Notes: a model not told the origin generated them from the sequence alone. Positions 18,517 to 26,396 are shown, numbered from the stretch's first letter. The stretch is 64,000 nt of DNA from Ignavibacteriota bacterium (GCA_016212665.1 JACREZ010000027.1:38349-102348), one strand, 5' to 3'. Numbers and translations are program-made.

Positions 18517-18987
18517 TTACCAAAAGAAGCTCTTCGGACTTGACTTTGCAAGATAATAATCAAGCCCGGTGATGCGACCGGAACGAGCAAGAAACAACAT
18601 CAGGAAACAAATTATTACAAGCGCTGCCCATGGACTTTGAAAGAAACTCAAAGAATATAAATTTCCATTCGCGGCGTGAAGGTTTACAACTAAGAATATT
18701 CCGACAAGAGAAGAAAATCGTGCAAGTAAACCGAGAAGAAGTGACGCACCGATTGCCGCTTCACCGAGCGCAATAAGTTTTGACCAAATATCAGGATAAG
18801 GAAGAGCAACAACATCTAAGTAATTCAAATGAAATCCCGAGGCAGTTTCCTTGTACTTTGTTAACGAGGAGACTAAATCTTCGGAATTGGACAACCACCC
18901 GCTATTGATTTTATCAATGCCGATGCTGAGGAACAATGCACCGAGTGCAAGTCGAAGGAAAAGTATTTGAATGTCAAAGGATTTCAT
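18517..18987 (-). CDS. DoxX-family integral membrane protein
   Basis: 156 residues with four predicted membrane helices (LFLRLALGALFLSIGIDKI, IALGEAAIGASLLLGLLARF, LVGIFLVVNLHAA, ALVIICFLMLFLA). LRLALGALFLSIGIDKI and GEAAIGASLLLGLLAR match the DoxX pattern; members are subunits of thiosulfate:quinone oxidoreductase or poorly defined redox/membrane proteins. The ATG at 18987 is chosen over a longer frame because a Bacteroidota-type promoter lies at 19012-19040, which would start transcription downstream of the longer start. Confidence 0.8.
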   Translation of the reverse strand: MKSFDIQILFLRLALGALFLSIGIDKINSGWLSNSEDLVSSLTKYKETASGFHLNYLDVVALPYPDIWSKLIALGEAAIGASLLLGLLARFSSLVGIFLVVNLHAANGNLYSLSFFQSPWAALVIICFLMLFLARSGRITGLDYYLAKSSPKSFFW

Positions 18988-19011
18988 AACAAATTTCAGA
19001 ATAAGGTGAGG

Positions 19012-19040
19012 CAAAGATACAAAAATTTTATCAATACAAA
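19012..19040 (-). promoter_or_regulatory. Bacteroidota-type promoter for the DoxX gene
   Basis: On the reverse strand: TTTG (complement of 19037-19040), a 17-nt spacer, then TATCTTTG (complement of 19012-19019), matching the TTTG/TAnnTTTG consensus. It predicts a transcript start near 19005, about 18 nt before the doxX ATG. The -33 box directly touches the rho ATG on the other strand. Confidence 0.65.
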
Positions 19041-20204
19041 ATGAGAACAGAAACATTTACCCAACATAAAAAACCAAACTTAACATTTGCACAAGCCGTG
19101 GCTTCGGGTGTGCTTGAAATAGACCAGCGACACGGAGGATTCCTTCGTCAGATTTCTATAGAAATGCAACCGAAAGAGACAGACCCGCACATCAATTTCC
19201 GGATGATTGACCAAATGGATTTACGTCCCGGTTCAATGCTCGAATGTCTTGTGCGCCGGCAAGGAAGAGGAGGACCGGAAGTCGCACGTGTTTTGAAAAT
19301 CAACGGCAAAGACCCGATGGAGTGGATGCATGTTGATGAATTGCCCCGCCGAACTGCAATTGACCCGAACCAGAGATTAACACTTTCAACTACGCCTACT
19401 GAAGTCTCGATGCGAATCATGGATTTGTTTTGTCCGGTAGGAAAAGGACAACGAGCGCTGATTGTCGCTCCGCCGAAGACAGGGAAAACAATTTTAATGC
19501 AACAGATGGCAAATGCAATCAGTATTAATCATCCAGAAGTTCATCTGATTGTCCTCCTCGTTGATGAACGGCCTGAGGAAGTGACCGACATGCGACGAAG
19601 CATCAAGGGAGAAGTATTTGCAAGTTCGAACGATAGCGAGAGAGAAAGTCATGCTCGGCTTTCGAGGTTTGTCCTTGAATATGCAAAGCGAAAAGTCGAG
19701 GTGGGCAAAGACGTTGTCATTCTGCTCGATTCGTTGACACGGTTAGGAAGAGCATTTAATCTCGTTCAGCAAAGTAGCGGAAGAACATTATCGGGAGGAA
19801 TAGATGCGCGTGCGCTTGAAATTCCAAAACGAATATTCGGTGCGGCACGTGCGCTTGAAGGAGGCGGTTCACTTACAATCGTTGCAACTGCACTCATCGA
19901 AACAAATTCGAGAATGGATGAATTGATATTTCAGGAGTTTAAGGGGACGGGAAACATGGAAGTTGTACTTGACCGTGATTTGGCAAACGAACGTATCTTC
20001 CCGGCGATTAACATTCCTGAATCGGGAACACGGCGTGAAGAACTTCTCTTTGGAAGAGACACCGGGAAACATCAGGCATTACGTCGGGCATTACATCGTA
20101 TGAAACCGAAAGAAGCGATGTTGAACATGCTTAAGGCGATGGAATCATATCCGACCAACAGAAAATTACTCGCCAAACTTACCAACACCCGCGAAGACGA
20201 ATGA
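19041..20204 (+). CDS. rho: Transcription termination factor Rho, short form
   Basis: Hexameric RNA helicase ending transcription. Residues ~25-95 are the cold-shock RNA-binding domain (GVLEIDQRHGGFLRQ, DLRPGSMLECLVRRQGRGG). ATPase core: P-loop APPKTGKTILMQ, VDERPEEVTDMRRS, Walker B VILLDSLTRLGRAFN, Q-loop SSGRTLSGGIDA, and the R-loop FKGTGNMEVVLDRDLANERIFPAI. At 387 residues it nearly lacks the N-terminal helical subdomain of E. coli Rho (419 residues) and has none of the long insertions seen in many Bacteroidota Rho proteins. No Shine-Dalgarno is seen. It overlaps the next gene by 4 bases. Confidence 0.97.
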   Translation: MRTETFTQHKKPNLTFAQAVASGVLEIDQRHGGFLRQISIEMQPKETDPHINFRMIDQMDLRPGSMLECLVRRQGRGGPEVARVLKINGKDPMEWMHVDELPRRTAIDPNQRLTLSTTPTEVSMRIMDLFCPVGKGQRALIVAPPKTGKTILMQQMANAISINHPEVHLIVLLVDERPEEVTDMRRSIKGEVFASSNDSERESHARLSRFVLEYAKRKVEVGKDVVILLDSLTRLGRAFNLVQQSSGRTLSGGIDARALEIPKRIFGAARALEGGGSLTIVATALIETNSRMDELIFQEFKGTGNMEVVLDRDLANERIFPAINIPESGTRREELLFGRDTGKHQALRRALHRMKPKEAMLNMLKAMESYPTNRKLLAKLTNTREDE

Positions 20205-21124
20205 CGTTTTCGTTTTCCGTTCCGTCTGATTTCAATCTCAAGAGTACGATTCAAAGCCATGGATGGAGTGATTTGCCGCCGTTTGAAGTTCAGAACGATG
20301 GCAATCAGTTTTCCCGATGCTTCGAGATGCTCTCCGGAAAGATACTTCCTGCAACAATAAAGATTGCAAAGAAAGAAAAACGGCTTACCATCATAACGGA
20401 AAAAGATTGTGCTTCCAATGAGAAAAGAGAATTGACAAATCAAATACAAGCGTGCCTGCGGCTTGATGAAGACTATTCTGATTTTTATTCTGAAGTAACG
20501 AAGTACAAGCCGTTTCAATGGGTACTTACATTTGGTGCGGGAAGGTTGATGCGCGCTCCAACTGTGTGGGAAGACGTTGTAAAAATGCTCTTCACAACAA
20601 ATTGCAGTTGGGCGTTGACGAAGATAATGGTACAGAATTTATGTGAGAAACTCGGCACAGAGGTTTTCAGTCTTCAGCCTACGGCTCGTAGAGTTTCCAG
20701 TTATTCTTTTCCAAAACCGGAGGCGATTGCTGATTGTTCAGAAAAATATTTAAGGAAGGAAATTCGTGTCGGTTACCGCGCTCCGTATTTACTCGAACTG
20801 GCGAACCGAGTTACTAAAAATGAAATTGATTTGGAGAGTTGGAGAACGACACACCTCCCGACAAAGGACTTGTTTGATGAAGTTCGTTCTGTCAAAGGAA
20901 TCGGACCGTACGCGGCGGGAAATATTCTCAAACTGCTTGGTCATTACGATTACCTCGCGATTGACAGTTGGTGCAACAAGCAATTCTTCGAGAAGCATCG
21001 GAACGGACGGAGAGTTTCTGACAAAACGATTGAGAAATTCTATAAGCCATTTGGAAAGTGGCGGGGCTTATTTTTCTGGCTTGATGTAACGGAACACTGG
21101 TACAAAACAGAGCGAATATTTTAA
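20201..21124 (+). CDS. HhH-GPD DNA glycosylase (AlkA/3-methyladenine type)
   Basis: 307 residues. The C-terminal half has the helix-hairpin-helix VKGIGPYAAGNILKLLGHYDYLAIDSW, whose final Asp (AIDSW) is the catalytic residue of the HhH-GPD superfamily. No downstream Cys cluster is present, so it is not an EndoIII/MutY iron-sulphur enzyme; AlkA-like base excision of alkylated purines is most likely. The N-terminal ~100 residues resemble the AlkA/OGG N domain in position only. It overlaps rho by 4 bases (ATGA), an unusual partnership that suggests co-translation. Confidence 0.8.
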   Translation: MTFSFSVPSDFNLKSTIQSHGWSDLPPFEVQNDGNQFSRCFEMLSGKILPATIKIAKKEKRLTIITEKDCASNEKRELTNQIQACLRLDEDYSDFYSEVTKYKPFQWVLTFGAGRLMRAPTVWEDVVKMLFTTNCSWALTKIMVQNLCEKLGTEVFSLQPTARRVSSYSFPKPEAIADCSEKYLRKEIRVGYRAPYLLELANRVTKNEIDLESWRTTHLPTKDLFDEVRSVKGIGPYAAGNILKLLGHYDYLAIDSWCNKQFFEKHRNGRRVSDKTIEKFYKPFGKWRGLFFWLDVTEHWYKTERIF

Positions 21125-21147
21125 GACAATCATAAACTACTCAATCA

Positions 21148-21190
21148 TCTTTGTGCCACTTTGTGTTCCCTTCGTGTACTTCGTGGTAAT
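21148..21190 (+). repeat. CTTTGTG/CTTCGTG simple repeat
   Basis: The gap after the glycosylase contains ctttgtgccactttgtg and ccttcgtgtacttcgtgg, a loosely tandem TTTGTG/TTCGTGG family. Related copies occur at 41405-41450 (reverse orientation) and around 47936-47980. No gene is seen in 21125-21243. Confidence 0.6.
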
Positions 21191-21243
21191 AATAATTTGA
21201 AACTACATTACATCTCTTCCAAAAAGTAACTCTAAAATCACAC

Positions 21244-22029
21244 ATGTTAGAAACGTATCGTCGTTCTTTGAAAATGCCGGAGGCGGAAGAGTTGTTCGAT
21301 TTGATGTTCTATCGCACACTTGCGTACTTGCTTGTTGTTCCGCTTTCTAAAACTCCAATCACTCCGAATCAGGTAACGGTACTATCTCTCGTTGCAGGAC
21401 TTATCGCTGCATATTATTTTTCGACTGGAGTACCGACGGCGTTAATGCTGGGAGCGATTTGGTACGCGCTCGCCAACATCTTAGATTGCGCAGACGGACA
21501 ACTTGCACGTATCAACAAAAGCGGAACACCGCTTGGCCGAGTTGTTGATGGAGTTGCTGATTACATTTCAAGCGTGGCAATTTTTCTTGGAATCGGCTTC
21601 GGTTTGGAAGCGCAAGGGAATCCTCAATGGTTGCTTGTTATCGCCGCTGGAATCAGTAGTGCCATTCATGCAATCAAGTTTGATGAAGTTCAAAGCGCTT
21701 ATATTGCATATGCGAAAGGGGAGACTGGGGTAACAGGGAAAGAAATTGAAAAGTATTCTGCTCAATTAGAAGTTCCAAGTATTTCACCTGTGAAACGACT
21801 TACCCTGACGTTATATTTGATGTACCTGAAACTCCAACGAAACACTCAAACCTCAAAACCCGAAACTCAAACTTCAGTCAGGTTTTGGAGTTGGCTCGGA
21901 CCGACGACAAACAGAACATTGCTCATTGTTGCCGCGCTGTTCGGAAATATTTATGTGTTCCTTTACGGAGTCACCTTAGTAGGGAATGTGTACTTCTTTT
22001 TACTTTCAACATTCATGCGAAGACGATGA
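21244..22029 (+). CDS. CDP-alcohol phosphatidyltransferase family membrane protein (first of tandem pair)
   Basis: Contains the family signature DG-x2-AR-x8-G-x3-D-x3-D as DCADGQLARINKSGTPLGRVVDGVAD at about residues 80-105, the metal and CDP-substrate site of class I CDP-alcohol phosphotransferases. Preceded by NQVTVLSLVAGLIAAYYF (TM1). About six membrane helices. These enzymes join a CDP-activated lipid or alcohol to an acceptor alcohol; the acceptor here is unknown. Residues ~200-212 (NTQTSKPETQTSV), in a loop, are encoded by an AAACCTCAAAACCCGAAACTC simple repeat. A similar enzyme follows after 48 bases. Confidence 0.85.
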   Translation: MLETYRRSLKMPEAEELFDLMFYRTLAYLLVVPLSKTPITPNQVTVLSLVAGLIAAYYFSTGVPTALMLGAIWYALANILDCADGQLARINKSGTPLGRVVDGVADYISSVAIFLGIGFGLEAQGNPQWLLVIAAGISSAIHAIKFDEVQSAYIAYAKGETGVTGKEIEKYSAQLEVPSISPVKRLTLTLYLMYLKLQRNTQTSKPETQTSVRFWSWLGPTTNRTLLIVAALFGNIYVFLYGVTLVGNVYFFLLSTFMRRR

Positions 22030-22077
22030 ACGCGTGGGCGCAGGGTGTAGAGTGCTGGGGCGAATAATAATTCTCCC

Positions 22078-22980
22078 ATGCACTCAACAAATGAACAGAA
22101 AATGAACCGTCCAAGTCCAATACAGTTTTTCAGAGAGACACTCAAGTCAGACAAATACTACGCTGATGAACTCATCAACATTTATCTGCTGAGACCGCTT
22201 GCCGCGATGTTTGTCTGGTTGATTTATCCTACCGCAATCACTCCAAATCAAGTTACTCTGCTTGCGATTGTTGTTGGGTTTGCCTCAGCATATACTTACA
22301 CATTCAATACACCGACTGCCATTGCGAATGCCGGCTTGCTCGTTGTGGCGAAAGATATTATTGATGATGCTGACGGACAACTTGCACGTGCAAAACAAAT
22401 GTATTCACGGCGTGGTCGCTTCCTCGATTCCATCGGTGATTTTGTTGTTGATGTGGCAATCTTTTCTGCAATTACATTTGTTGTGTATCGGAGCGAGCCA
22501 TCGTTAGGCACGATTCTCTTGGGTTTGCTTTCGCTTGCGGGAATTACGCTGAGAGTTTCTTACCACGTCTTTTATCAGGTTTCGTTTCTCCATCTCGAAG
22601 AGCGATACAAACTGAATCGTATCACTGAGGAAATTACCGAGGAAGACAGAAGGGGAGACCAAATTGCGTTTCGGTTACAACAACTCTTTGTTTTGATTTA
22701 CGGGTGGCAGGACCGACTCATGTACAAGTTGGATGCGTGGTGTAGAGGAAATATTTCCTCTAATGAGGAACTCCAACGATGGTACTGCGATAAATTCGGG
22801 TTGCGACTCTCAGGATTGTTGGGATTCGGGACGGAGTTGACGTTGTTGGGTGTTTGCTCGCTTTTCAATCAGTTGTATTTGTACTTTCTTTTGAATGTAT
22901 TTTTGATGAACGGGATTTTGTTGTTCAGTGTGATGTACCGGAGGGTTGTTATCAGGAAGCAAGTATCTCTGATGCACTGA
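22078..22980 (+). CDS. CDP-alcohol phosphatidyltransferase family membrane protein (second of tandem pair)
   Basis: Same fold as the preceding gene, with ITPNQVTLLAIVVGFASAY and the catalytic DDADGQLARAKQMYSRRGRFLDSIGD (DG-x2-AR-x8-G-x3-D-x3-D intact). 300 residues, six or so membrane helices. It has an extra soluble segment (about residues 175-225, rich in charged residues and RITEEITEEDRRGD) absent from the first copy, so the two probably make different products or act in sequence, for example in inositol-type or unusual phospholipid synthesis. An alternative start MNRPSP lies at 22102. Confidence 0.85.
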   Translation: MHSTNEQKMNRPSPIQFFRETLKSDKYYADELINIYLLRPLAAMFVWLIYPTAITPNQVTLLAIVVGFASAYTYTFNTPTAIANAGLLVVAKDIIDDADGQLARAKQMYSRRGRFLDSIGDFVVDVAIFSAITFVVYRSEPSLGTILLGLLSLAGITLRVSYHVFYQVSFLHLEERYKLNRITEEITEEDRRGDQIAFRLQQLFVLIYGWQDRLMYKLDAWCRGNISSNEELQRWYCDKFGLRLSGLLGFGTELTLLGVCSLFNQLYLYFLLNVFLMNGILLFSVMYRRVVIRKQVSLMH

Positions 22981-22995
22981 GAGGAAGCCAGCCAC

Positions 22996-23514
22996 CTATC
23001 TGTTTAGAAAATATGTTCTGAATTCAGCAATTTCTTTATTTTCGATTTCAACATATTTATTGAATATTTTATCGCCTACTTGTTTCTGAAGCGCCGAGAT
23101 GCCTACATCAATCAATCGTAATCCTTGTTGAGTGAGTAAAATATTATCGAATGGCAGTCCGCTTATGTTTGAAGGTCTTTGTAAATCACGGTGAACAAAT
23201 CCTGCACGATGCAATTCCTGTAAATCATTTTCAAAGACCTCGAGCCACAGTTCCCGTATCTCTACTTCATACGACCTGAAATCCAGAGGGTAGAGGCGTT
23301 CCATGACCAACATTTCTGCTTGTAGTGATTCATTAAAATCCAACCGGATAAATTTTACAACCAGATTATTGATGCTGTTAGCAAATTGCATTTTCTCTGC
23401 TTCGCTCCCAATCTCAGAACGGGTGTCGCCAAGGAATAATTTCCCTACCTCTGTTTCACTTAATACGATGACAGTGTTATTAGCACCGGAAGATAATTTA
23501 CGTGGGTATTTCAT
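22996..23514 (-). CDS. Minimal protein-kinase-like protein
   Basis: 172 residues that can be laid over a protein kinase fold: glycine-poor loop LSSGANNTVIVL, candidate ATP-binding Lys in EVGKLF (25), a Glu-bearing helix SEAEKMQFANSIN, hinge MLVMERLYP, catalytic loop VHRDL (108-110 HRD), DNILLT (Asn124) and LIDVG (136-138, in the DFG position). About 12 residues separate HRDL from DNILL, longer than in canonical kinases. The C-lobe after DVG is nearly absent (34 residues), similar in economy to RIO/Bud32-type kinases. It lies convergent to the phosphatidyltransferase genes with a 15-base gap. A transferred accessory gene is likely; substrate unknown. Confidence 0.6.
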   Translation of the reverse strand: MKYPRKLSSGANNTVIVLSETEVGKLFLGDTRSEIGSEAEKMQFANSINNLVVKFIRLDFNESLQAEMLVMERLYPLDFRSYEVEIRELWLEVFENDLQELHRAGFVHRDLQRPSNISGLPFDNILLTQQGLRLIDVGISALQKQVGDKIFNKYVEIENKEIAEFRTYFLNR

Positions 23515-23841
23515 AGAACTGTACTATTGCTGTTTAAAATATATTCGTTTGTTTCAATCTATTATATCTGCATCAACATACTGTGTGTGTTGGTGAATGT
23601 TTCAAGTTGTTGAGCGGTTAACGTTTTTTGGGGTGCGATGGCTAGGATTATTTGCACTCGTGTTTATACAAGATACGACACCGATACTATTGTAAACCCA
23701 ATGTTAACGGCAACTACGGATTGCAGGACGCGGAGCGTCTGTTTTGGCATTGCTACGCAGGAGCGTAGCAACGAGAAGAACCACTGTCCGCCCGCTATCG
23801 CTAAGCCCTTGTTAGCGGCTGCCATACTTCTCGTCTGAATA
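23515..23841. other. Gene-free accessory spacer
   Basis: No convincing gene. Holds a short simple repeat (tgtgtgttggtgaatg), two GTTAACG sites, the hairpin repeat at 23700-23781, and a cgctaag/ttgttagcggctgcc pair at 23799-23824 close to the S41 protease stop codon. A 66-codon frame at 23638-23838 runs through the hairpin repeat and is not supported. Confidence 0.5.
23700..23781. repeat. Hairpin repeat element, copy 1
   Basis: Two adjacent perfect hairpins: gacgc-gga-gcgtc and ttgctacgc-agga-gcgtagcaa, flanked by gttaacggcaact on the left and gagaagaa on the right. A second copy lies at 25535-25610. Relative to the reverse-strand genes, each copy lies directly downstream of a stop codon (60 and 4 bases). 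It resembles the gacgcggagcgtct-type hairpin repeats dispersed through many environmental genomes (from memory). Confidence 0.75.
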
Positions 23842-25185
23842 CTATTGATTGTCATTTTGGTTTATCAGTGTCTTGGCAAATTCCATTTCTGTGTCAATCC
23901 CTTTTGCTTTGTCGGTTATGCTAATTGCTACGATTTTATCAGGGATAATTCCTTTGTTCCAATCTGTTCCGCACGGACAATAGTTTACCTGATTGGCTAC
24001 AAGAAATCTCAATCCGCTATTTGATAACTTAAATTCAATTGGTTCGTCAAAAAAAAATTGAGTGCCGCCTGTTTCTTGTCCAATGAGAGTTCCCAAATTA
24101 TAACACTGAAATGTGGCAGCCATTACACTAGCTGAAGAAAAAGTATTTCGGTTCACAAGCATATAAACATTGCCTTTAAAAATATTTGAGTTGGTGTGTG
24201 ATTGTTCAAGATTGTCCGAAAATGTTTGCGTATAAACTGTATCGGATTTTGGAGTTGAATAAGGAGAATACTTAACACTCCGTTTTGCATATTGAGTAAA
24301 TTTATTTGTAGTGAGATACGCAAGCAATGTGTCACCATGAAATGTTGAGCCACCCGGATTATCTCTTAAATCAATAACAAGCGATTTTATTTTTTTGTCA
24401 TTGATTGATTTGAAAACTGTGTCGCAGAAAACAGCAAACTGCTCTTTGTCCTCACAGGCATTTATATCTATTACAACAGTTGAATTGTCAAGATACTTTG
24501 AAGTAAAATAAGGTTGATTATTTTGCGGAAAGCTGTCTAATGCTATTCCCAAAAGTTCAACTTGCTTTGGCAAATTGTCTGGAGTTCTAAGTTCAAGAGT
24601 AAATGTTTTGTCGAAACCGTAAACAGGATACAGTATGCGATGAAAGAAGAAAGCCATATAATCACTTTCGCTTTCTTGCAGTTCCCTGTTAATCATCAAA
24701 TGCAAAGTGTTTACTATTTCTGTTGCCGATACTCCATTGACAGAAATTATTTCGGAATACAAAGGGAAAGGAGTGGATGATAGATTTTCGGAAGCATAAA
24801 TTTTATTGTCCTTAATAAACACTTTTAATGGAATGAATAAACCACCCTGTTTTGAAAATTCTTTGCTATAAGAAAACGGAAATCCAAGCATTGAATGTGC
24901 GTCCTGTAACAGGTTGAAAAGCGGAAGCAGTCGGAAATAAAACTCCACAGCGTTCAATGGATTGTCTATACTGTTATAAATGTTTTGGTAAACCAAGTCA
25001 AATTCTGCTTTAGTGTGTAAGTGATACAAATTGTAGTGAGCAGTGTCTAACTTTCCGTAAAGAGATTTTAAGTCAGATTTCAAGTCAGATGGCGAAATTG
25101 TTTGAAAGGCATAGTTGTGTTGTTGCCGGCAGCCGAAACAGACAGTCAAAAAAGAAATTATGATTAAAATGTTAATTCGTTTCAT
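23842..25185 (-). CDS. S41-family (C-terminal processing/tricorn-like) peptidase lipoprotein
   Basis: 447 residues. Signal peptide with lipobox-like TVCFGC (Cys ~19) predicts an outer-membrane or periplasmic lipoprotein. The C-terminal half has the S41 pattern: LVIDLRDNPGGSTF, the catalytic-serine strand VNRNTFSSASVMAA, and GTLIGQETGGTQF. A lysine general base is not obvious, as in many Bacteroidota S41 proteins that use a Ser-His-Glu arrangement. Residues ~110-200 contain a degenerate PDZ-like region (ASENLSSTPFPLYSEIISVNGVS). It sits alone, flanked by inverted GTTGCCGYTAAC-type sequences (23703-23714 and 25235-25246), and looks like transferred cargo. Confidence 0.88.
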   Translation of the reverse strand: MKRINILIIISFLTVCFGCRQQHNYAFQTISPSDLKSDLKSLYGKLDTAHYNLYHLHTKAEFDLVYQNIYNSIDNPLNAVEFYFRLLPLFNLLQDAHSMLGFPFSYSKEFSKQGGLFIPLKVFIKDNKIYASENLSSTPFPLYSEIISVNGVSATEIVNTLHLMINRELQESESDYMAFFFHRILYPVYGFDKTFTLELRTPDNLPKQVELLGIALDSFPQNNQPYFTSKYLDNSTVVIDINACEDKEQFAVFCDTVFKSINDKKIKSLVIDLRDNPGGSTFHGDTLLAYLTTNKFTQYAKRSVKYSPYSTPKSDTVYTQTFSDNLEQSHTNSNIFKGNVYMLVNRNTFSSASVMAATFQCYNLGTLIGQETGGTQFFFDEPIEFKLSNSGLRFLVANQVNYCPCGTDWNKGIIPDKIVAISITDKAKGIDTEMEFAKTLINQNDNQ

Positions 25186-25234
25186 ACTGTCAAAGTTTGA
25201 TAGGTCGGTTCATCGTTGCACTGTCTCCGAATGG

Positions 25235-25337
25235 TTGCCGCTAACAATTAAATATACGCTATCTGTGCATCCCAAAGTAGGCAAATCCAAAACACATAGC
25301 GCAGGAATGCGCAGGTTTACGATGAAGTGAATAGCGG
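25235..25337. repeat. Imperfect ~100-bp palindrome, attC-like in shape
   Basis: Left end gttgccgctaac, right end aatagcggttat, with an inner stem cgctatctgtg (near 25259) against cacatagcg (near 25294). Integron recombination sites have this layout (outer GTTRRRY/RYYYAAC ends around imperfect inner stems), but the outer bases do not match the core consensus exactly and no integrase gene is in the window. Confidence 0.35.
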
Positions 25338-25426
25338 TTATTATCATACATTATTTACTGGGTGATTTAGTTCTGTCTTCTGAATAGAGTTTGTCGTAAA
25401 GTAATATTGGTTCCGTTTTATTTCCC

Positions 25427-25477
25427 GTAAATATACATCATTCGTTTTGTCAATCAAATTTGCTCTTGGTAATTATG
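25427..25477 (-). promoter_or_regulatory. Duplicated promoter segment, copy 1 (upstream of S41 peptidase)
   Basis: Near-identical to 26346-26396 over about 50 bases. On the reverse strand it holds TTTG (complement of 25455-25458), a 19-nt spacer and TATATTTAC (complement of 25427-25435), close to the Bacteroidota TTTG/TAnnTTTG promoter. It would drive the S41 gene with a ~235-nt leader that includes the palindrome. Confidence 0.5.
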
Positions 25478-25534
25478 AAGCGCTTTCATGATACTCTTTG
25501 CCGTACTGCCATGGTGTAGACATGACAGCAGAGT

Positions 25535-25610
25535 AAGTAACGCAACTATTTGATGTGCGACGCGGAACGTCTATTTTGGTATTCCTACGCTGGCGTAGCA
25601 ACGTGAAGAA
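25535..25610. repeat. Hairpin repeat element, copy 2
   Basis: Diverged copy of 23700-23781: gtaacgcaacta, gacg-cggaa-cgtc, ctacgc-tg-gcgtag, then acgtgaagaa. It ends 4 bases before the stop codon of the reverse-strand gene at 25615-26292. Changes in both hairpins are partly compensated, so the stems rather than the loops are conserved. Confidence 0.7.
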
Positions 25611-25614
25611 ATCT

Positions 25615-26292
25615 TCAAAAGGCAACGCCAATACTTGTTGTAAATAAATCATAAGTTAGGTTTGAAGTTGTATAAGGGGAGATTACTTCAGTTTTTTGGT
25701 TCTTGTATCCAATATCAACTACAATAGATATTGTGTTGTAGATGGAAACTCTTAATCCAGTTCCAAGATGTAACATCATTCCGCCAGATTGTATGTCACC
25801 TTTTTTGTCAGCAGTAGAAGAGTAACCAACATCCAAAAAGATAAGAGGACCAACATCACCAGATAAAAAGTATGTTCGTATATCAAAAAAAGTTGGAATC
25901 ATTGTGATATTCGGATAGCGTTCCACACCAAAACCAACACCTATAGCGAGGTAATCGTTTTCTTGAAGTCCATGAATTGTTTTGATGGAGAAAATACTTT
26001 TTGCACTACCATCAATCATTGGACCTGACATTAGTCCTAAACTAACAATGCCAAAATAACTTCTTTTATTATTTCGTTCATTATTAATTGAATCAAGATT
26101 AGGTGTGTTATCCGCGTTAATGACATGATAAGTTTGGCGTTTATATATAGGTGATGCTTCCTTGTGAGTTGCGACTAGATTATTAACAGTAAAAATATTC
26201 TTATTAGCAGATTCATTTTGAGCAATATTGTCTTGTGCTGAAATCGAGCAGGTGAGAAGTACTACAATAATGAGAGAGAAAATTGATTTCAT
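25615..26292 (-). CDS. Secreted hypothetical protein, probable outer-membrane beta-barrel
   Basis: 225 residues with a clear signal peptide (FSLIIVVLLTCSISAQ). After an Asn-rich linker (~25-75), residues ~80-225 show alternating hydrophobic strands and Gly/Tyr-rich turns (FGIVSLGLMSGPM, YLAIGVGFGVERY, GGMMLHLGTGLRVS, TISIVVDIGYK) ending LFTTSIGVAF with a terminal Phe, as in small outer-membrane barrels. I do not recognise the family. It lies between two 50-bp promoter-bearing direct repeats and is followed at once by a hairpin repeat, which suggests a mobile single-gene unit. Confidence 0.7.
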   Translation of the reverse strand: MKSIFSLIIVVLLTCSISAQDNIAQNESANKNIFTVNNLVATHKEASPIYKRQTYHVINADNTPNLDSINNERNNKRSYFGIVSLGLMSGPMIDGSAKSIFSIKTIHGLQENDYLAIGVGFGVERYPNITMIPTFFDIRTYFLSGDVGPLIFLDVGYSSTADKKGDIQSGGMMLHLGTGLRVSIYNTISIVVDIGYKNQKTEVISPYTTSNLTYDLFTTSIGVAF

Positions 26293-26345
26293 TGTGGTTT
26301 CATTTATTAATTAGTCTCGTTTATTAGTTACTTATTTCATTTCAT

Positions 26346-26396
26346 GTAAATATACATCATTCATTTTGTCAATCAAATTTGGTTTTGGTAGTGATG
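26346..26396 (-). promoter_or_regulatory. Duplicated promoter segment, copy 2 (upstream of secreted barrel gene)
   Basis: Reverse strand: TTTG (complement of 26374-26377), 19-nt spacer, TATATTTAC (complement of 26346-26354). It lies ~55 nt upstream of the ATG of the gene at 25615-26292. Together with copy 1 it forms a ~50-bp direct repeat 919 bases apart enclosing that gene. Confidence 0.6.

Larger units (their letters stand above)
25186..25614. other. Gene-free spacer with palindromes and a duplicated promoter segment
   Basis: No gene seen. Contains an imperfect palindrome 25235-25337 (gttgccgctaac at the left end, tagcggttatt at the right end, inner cgctatctgtg/cacatagcg), a promoter-bearing segment at 25427-25477 that is repeated at 26346-26396, and hairpin repeat copy 2 at 25535-25610. 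Confidence 0.5.

Noticed and set aside
18988..19056. N-terminal extension of the DoxX protein
   Set aside because: A promoter at 19012-19040 would start transcription downstream of it, and the extension overlaps the rho start.
23638..23838. Possible small gene after the kinase-like gene
   Set aside because: The frame runs through the hairpin repeat element and has no start signal or recognisable product.
25235..25337. Confirmed integron attC site
   Set aside because: The outer ends do not match the RYYYAAC/GTTRRRY consensus and no integrase is visible; kept only as a shape similarity.
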